A DNA stretch of 64,000 bases. It comes from Pseudisothecium myosuroides. Lineage: Eukaryota > Streptophyta > Bryopsida > Hypnales > Lembophyllaceae. Positions 59,701-64,000 of this stretch are shown here, in pieces. The position numbers and the translations under genes were made by a program. The stretch is from contig OX637290.1 of NCBI GenBank assembly GCA_951799445.1, positions 32,048,987-32,112,986 of the forward strand, in the 5' to 3' direction. A model generated the notes under the pieces. It was not told the DNA's origin. It was given only the letters and a program-made list of their open reading frames with translations, and did no database searches. The stretch's first letter is position 1. Each line of letters starts with the position of its first letter.

Positions 59701-62700
59701 GGAGTTTCTATCCACAACCTCTCCGTTCAATTATTTGGTGAATCAAGCCAGCCTCCCGCCGTCTTCTGTGATGCAAACGGCCGTGAGTAGCAACGGCACC
59801 TTGGCATCCGTGCTCCTGCCCTCGGGAACTAGTAGCAATGAGACATCATGGTATGTGGCGGTGTACCTTGGGGAGCTAGTGCAGTACACGGGGACACCCG
59901 CACCTAGGAATTTCACCATTAATGTGGTGGGGAAGACTTTTGCCGATAATTTGGCAGGGCAGTTCGAGGTGGGGTTCATTTTTAATGAGTATAACCCTAA
60001 CTATCAGATGGGGGCAAATAGCACCATCACCATGACAACTACTATGGGCGCAGAACAAGGGCCCATTTTGAACGCTATGGAGGTGTTTGCGGTGTCAAAT
60101 CCCATGATGAATAAAACCATCCAAAGAGACTGTAAGTTAATTCCAAACAAATGAATGGAAGGAATAGTTGGCAAGGAATCCATTCTATGTGTGTACTTTT
60201 TACATGCCTTGAGGTCCAAAAGTATGAAGGCCGGTTGCCCCTATTTTGTACTGGAGTAGGGACCCTGCCTTTAGTTTCAAAGGGTCAATGATAATGGCAG
60301 CACATTGAAAGTTCACACGTAGAAAGATTATCCCTCAATGTTGTACTTAAGCTTGGAAAGACCTTATAGGTCCTTCTGGATCATGTATTTTGGCTTGTGT
60401 ATTTGTGTTTTGAGGCTATTGTACATGACTATAGAATCATATTATAGTACAACAACAAATATAATAGTATAGAATGTTTATAAATTGAATGTTGTATAGT
60501 TTGTTACAAGATCACTAGGGGGTACATGACTTTATATCTAGTATACAAATGTATGGTCATCAATGGAATTTGGGGGGTTAAATTGTAGACAATCATGTAT
60601 TGTTTGCAAAATAAGATTCATAAATGTAGGAATGGAAGCTCTTGTTGAACGCTTTTAGATGCTAATAGAAAATTGATGAACATGTTGTACAGCATTGGCT
60701 ATTGAAGACATCAAGAAGGAATTGAATCTAACAGAATGGACTGGTGATCCATGTTTGCCTACTCCTCATTCCTGGGTCAGTTGCTTCCCCTCAGATGGTA
60801 CCACACAAGAACCCCAAATTACTTCGGTGTAAGTATTCTTCAATGTGTATGATTTTCTAGAATAGTCTTATATTTTATAATAAGTATGTTTTAATATTTG
60901 ATTCTATGATTTGAAAGCAATATATATTAGGTATTTTCAATCTATTATTTCAGAAACTTATTGAAATATATTATGCAATTTTGAGCTTTGTATTGAATTT
61001 TACAAATTAGAAAGAGTTATGAACCACAATCATCATAAAGAATGGTGCATTTTTAGAAATTTTGCTGAAATCCTTGCTTTTTGCAACATCAAATGTTTCA
61101 AATATGAATTTGTCTTTTCTTTGGCTATAGAAAGCTCTTATGAGCTTATGTCCATCAATTGCAAATCAATTATTTCTAGGGACTAGGTTGCTAGAAGAAT
61201 GTATACATATTCACATTTAAATTTTGCAGTAGTATTGGCACACATTTTAGCAATATTTAATATATAGATCTGTTTGAGAATGTGCAGAAATCTTTCAGGA
61301 TATCAATTGAAGGGTTCGATTCCAACTAGCTTTGCCAACCTCATGGCTTTGACTAACTTGTGAGTTCTCCAACTCTTTGAAGTGCAAAATTTTGTTTCAT
61401 AGAACCTATCTCGGTGGTTATAATCCTCTACTTACCCAACACGAACAATATACTGGTATGCAGTCCAAGTTGTTCAAAGCCTCTATTCATGTTCATGTGA
61501 AATCTGAACAAAATGCATTAATTTGAAGATCTAAACTAAACCGGGATGGGCTGCTCCAAATATTCTGCATGGCCTCTATCCTAGTATGTTAAGTGTAGTC
61601 AGTGCAATGTTCTATTTGTCTTGTGAGTAGACAATTCACTATTTAAGGGTCACATTTGATGTGCAAGGATGGTAAACAAGAAGTTGAAGGACTCTTGAAA
61701 TACCCTTAAGAAATTATTAGTTGTGCAACAAAGAGTCACTTGTTTCGAAGTCATTCGTGGGACTTCCAGTGAAGAGACTCTTTATGTACAACAATCTTAT
61801 TACATATTACATGGTCAGAGTTAATCTGTGTCTCCGCAACAATGCAAATGCCCTTACCGCTTGAATGTACAGTTTGCATTTGCATTATAATGCGTTGGAT
61901 GTCAACAATTGATGTATCCCAGGAGTTTGGATAACAACAGTCTAAGTGGCCCGCTACCAGAGTTTTTGACAACAACTTCAGAAGAGCTGAGGGTGTTGTG
62001 AGTGCCGACCTTCACTCTCTGGATGAAATTCTTCAGTTGCCAGATGCTTGATCGTCTATTAACATGTTCACCTGTTTTGTTTTATGAAACTCTGAAATTG
62101 TCTATGAAACTCGAATTGGGATGTGCTTGAATTCCTTGCAGGTCTATCCAAAATAACAACTTCAGTGGTTCTATTCCAGAGGCGCTTCTTGCAACCAATT
62201 CTCCGATCCTGTTCACGTAAGTTCCTGCATAAGTGTCTTTTCGGTTTTGATCACAAATGATTGCATTTAATGATCAGACCATACGTTCAGCAGTTCGCGT
62301 GTTGGCTTTCCTGGCATTTCTTTTAATAATGACCGCAGAATTACTTGGTCGTCTTCAACCCCCTCCACAGAAGTGCAGAATTGCACCACCCTAAACCCTG
62401 CACTCGCGATGAGTCTGTGGGATGTGCAGGTATAGACCTGGGAACCCTCTCTTAGTTGCGCCCAGCGAATCGAGCAAACCCTCTTCGAGCAAAAAATCTT
62501 CGAACGTTGGAGCCATCGTCGGTGCCACCATCGGCGGTATTTTGGGAGTCGCTTTGATTCTCGTATTAGCAATCATTGCACACCGTCGTTGCAAACGCAA
62601 AGCAAAGAGTCCTTCTGATGGTGAAGGGACACCGATCATGAGTGAGCCTTGGTTTTCGCAACTACTATCTGAATTAGTTTGCTAAAGAGTTCACTTTTCT

Positions 62701-64000
62701 TTGCATTTGTAAATGATGTGCTGAATGTCTAGAATCGATCCTCAGTAGTTGAGATTCGATTCTTGTGCTTGAAGCGTAGCAATTTCCTTCGAGCTTGATT
62801 ATGCTTGCCTTAATAATTTCGATTTGGGCCATTGCAAGAAATTCAAGAACTCATAATGCACTTGCGTGTTTGATCAACAGAAATTCCTCACCAGGGTGGT
62901 GCCAAAGCTTACTCACGTGCAGAAGTCGACGTTGCAACTAATCACTTGAACAGGGAACTTGGAAGAGGAGGATTTGGACCTGTATACTATGGAACGCTCC
63001 CTGATGGACAAGAAGTGGCAGTCAAGGTTGCTGATAAGTCTTCAAAACAAGGAGAAAAGGAGTTCTTCAATGAGGTTTGTTCTACAACCACCGAGCGATC
63101 CATTTGTGGAACTAGATTATATGATTTCGGATTTTAGGTGCATTTCAAACCCTAACTCAAGAACAATTTGGGCCAAGAATCGAGCGTTCCAATCGGTTTA
63201 GAGTTTATATTCAATCACCTTCTCTTTATTTAGCGTCCCGACCGTAGGAGTTGAGATCATATGTGAGGTTGTAAACGAAGAAATCTCTTGAGCCAAGCCC
63301 AGAATTTTAACTCCTCCAAAAGAGGTCCGAGTCTGGCTAAGGTCAAGAGGCCCAAATTTGAAGTTGAATCCTTTGGGGGCCTTCAACTCCATTGTGGACC
63401 CAAGCTTTTGCATTTAGGGATGGCCCGTCAGCCTAAGCCCTAAACCCTTAGTTCGAGGGCTTATGATTTCTACATGTATGCCTTTGCACTGCTGGGTCTA
63501 CTCTCTTCGAACCGCAAGAACTTTCTTCTTTAGCAGTTTCCCGTGTCAATTCCTACAGCAACTTGGAGTGAGCGTGGAATTAGCATGGTTTTGAAGTTTA
63601 AGTCGGACTGACCTTCCATTTTTTCGCAGGTGGATGTGTTATCGCGGGTGCACCACAAGAACCTGGTAGCCTTGGTGGGATACTGCCAATCTGAACACGA
63701 TTCAATCCTAATCTATGAGTACGTGCCAAATGGTTCCTTATTCAGTCACTTACATGGTGAGTTTCATTCCGCTGATCGGGGAACTTGAACAGGAAATTTG
63801 AGCTTTGATGCTGTAGTCCTGCTCGCTGAAGTGTTTGGAGTTCTTGAGGGTGGGTTACAACTTGCATTCCAACTTCCAAGATAACTGGGGAAGCCTATCA
63901 TTGACAAGTGAATCCAATGGTAATACAGGCACTACAGGGAAAGGCAACCCGCTTAATTGGAAGAGGCGCCTTCACATTGGACTGAATGCAGCACAAGGTA
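56779..64000 (+). CDS. Malectin-like LRR receptor kinase (LRR-I type), 3' end outside window
   Basis: A plasma-membrane receptor-like Ser/Thr kinase. Exons: 56779-56890, 57357-57915, 59617-60131, 60693-60828, 61288-61359, 61923-61997, 62142-62216, 62430-62641, 62881-63074, 63630-63756, 63929-63997; all phases agree, giving 715 residues before the window ends. Exon 1 encodes a signal peptide ([11 protein letters not shown], then TTVAQ). Residues about 38-390 form a malectin-like domain ([39 protein letters not shown]). A WTGDPCLP link leads to LRRs ([44 protein letters not shown]). A membrane helix lies at about 541-563 ([20 protein letters not shown]). The kinase begins with [12 protein letters not shown] and VAVKVADK (Lys 634), then [11 protein letters not shown]. 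No stop or frameshift. It is the same family as the decayed copy at 20397-23460. Ligand unknown. Confidence 0.9.

Overview
The window is nuclear DNA of a land plant. Genes carry many short GT-AG introns, intergenic DNA is AT-rich, and the mobile elements are plant types: a Ty3/gypsy chromovirus, an L1-type LINE with a DUF4283-like ORF1, and CACTA-like MITEs. A PAS-type hybrid histidine kinase resembling the moss/liverwort PHK proteins, together with a KAI2-type hydrolase whose sequence looks bryophyte- or lycophyte-like, suggests an early-diverging lineage. That placement is inference. Most of the window is repeats in several stages of decay, some nested.

Layout. 1-235: homologous to the 3' flank of the receptor-kinase pseudogene further right, so probably the tail of another tandem copy. 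236-12420: AT-rich DNA with a large foldback element (5677-6749), two CACTA-like MITEs (2232-2463, 4427-4609), a decayed piggyBac-type transposase (2801-3618) and TTAA-flanked non-autonomous elements. 12500-19999: a 7.5 kb degenerate LINE with a target duplication, itself split by a 623 bp element with an 8 bp duplication. 20397-23460: kinase half of an LRR-I/malectin-type receptor kinase with three stop codons. 25726-33740 (minus): an 11-exon cytosolic or nuclear PAS/histidine kinase/receiver protein with an open frame throughout. 33988-35595 (minus): a three-exon KAI2-type alpha/beta hydrolase with all three catalytic residues in place, broken by one frameshift and one stop. 36900-37500: a tandem pair of hairpin-forming repeats. 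41465-47091: a young chromovirus on the minus strand with about 98% identical LTRs. 47092-56245: AT-rich DNA with more TTAA-flanked elements, foldback repeats and one nested insertion. 56779-end: an apparently intact malectin/LRR receptor kinase, cut by the window end in the kinase domain.

Two things stand out. First, a KAI2-type hydrolase (whose bacterial relative RsbQ works with the PAS protein RsbP) lies 247 bp upstream of, and on the same strand as, a PAS-domain histidine kinase. Second, TTAA-flanked elements ending in CCCCTAAA share the window with a piggyBac-type transposase relic, which points to a piggyBac lineage in a land plant. Nearly all nonsense changes in the mobile elements look like C-to-T transitions, as expected for methylated, silenced DNA.
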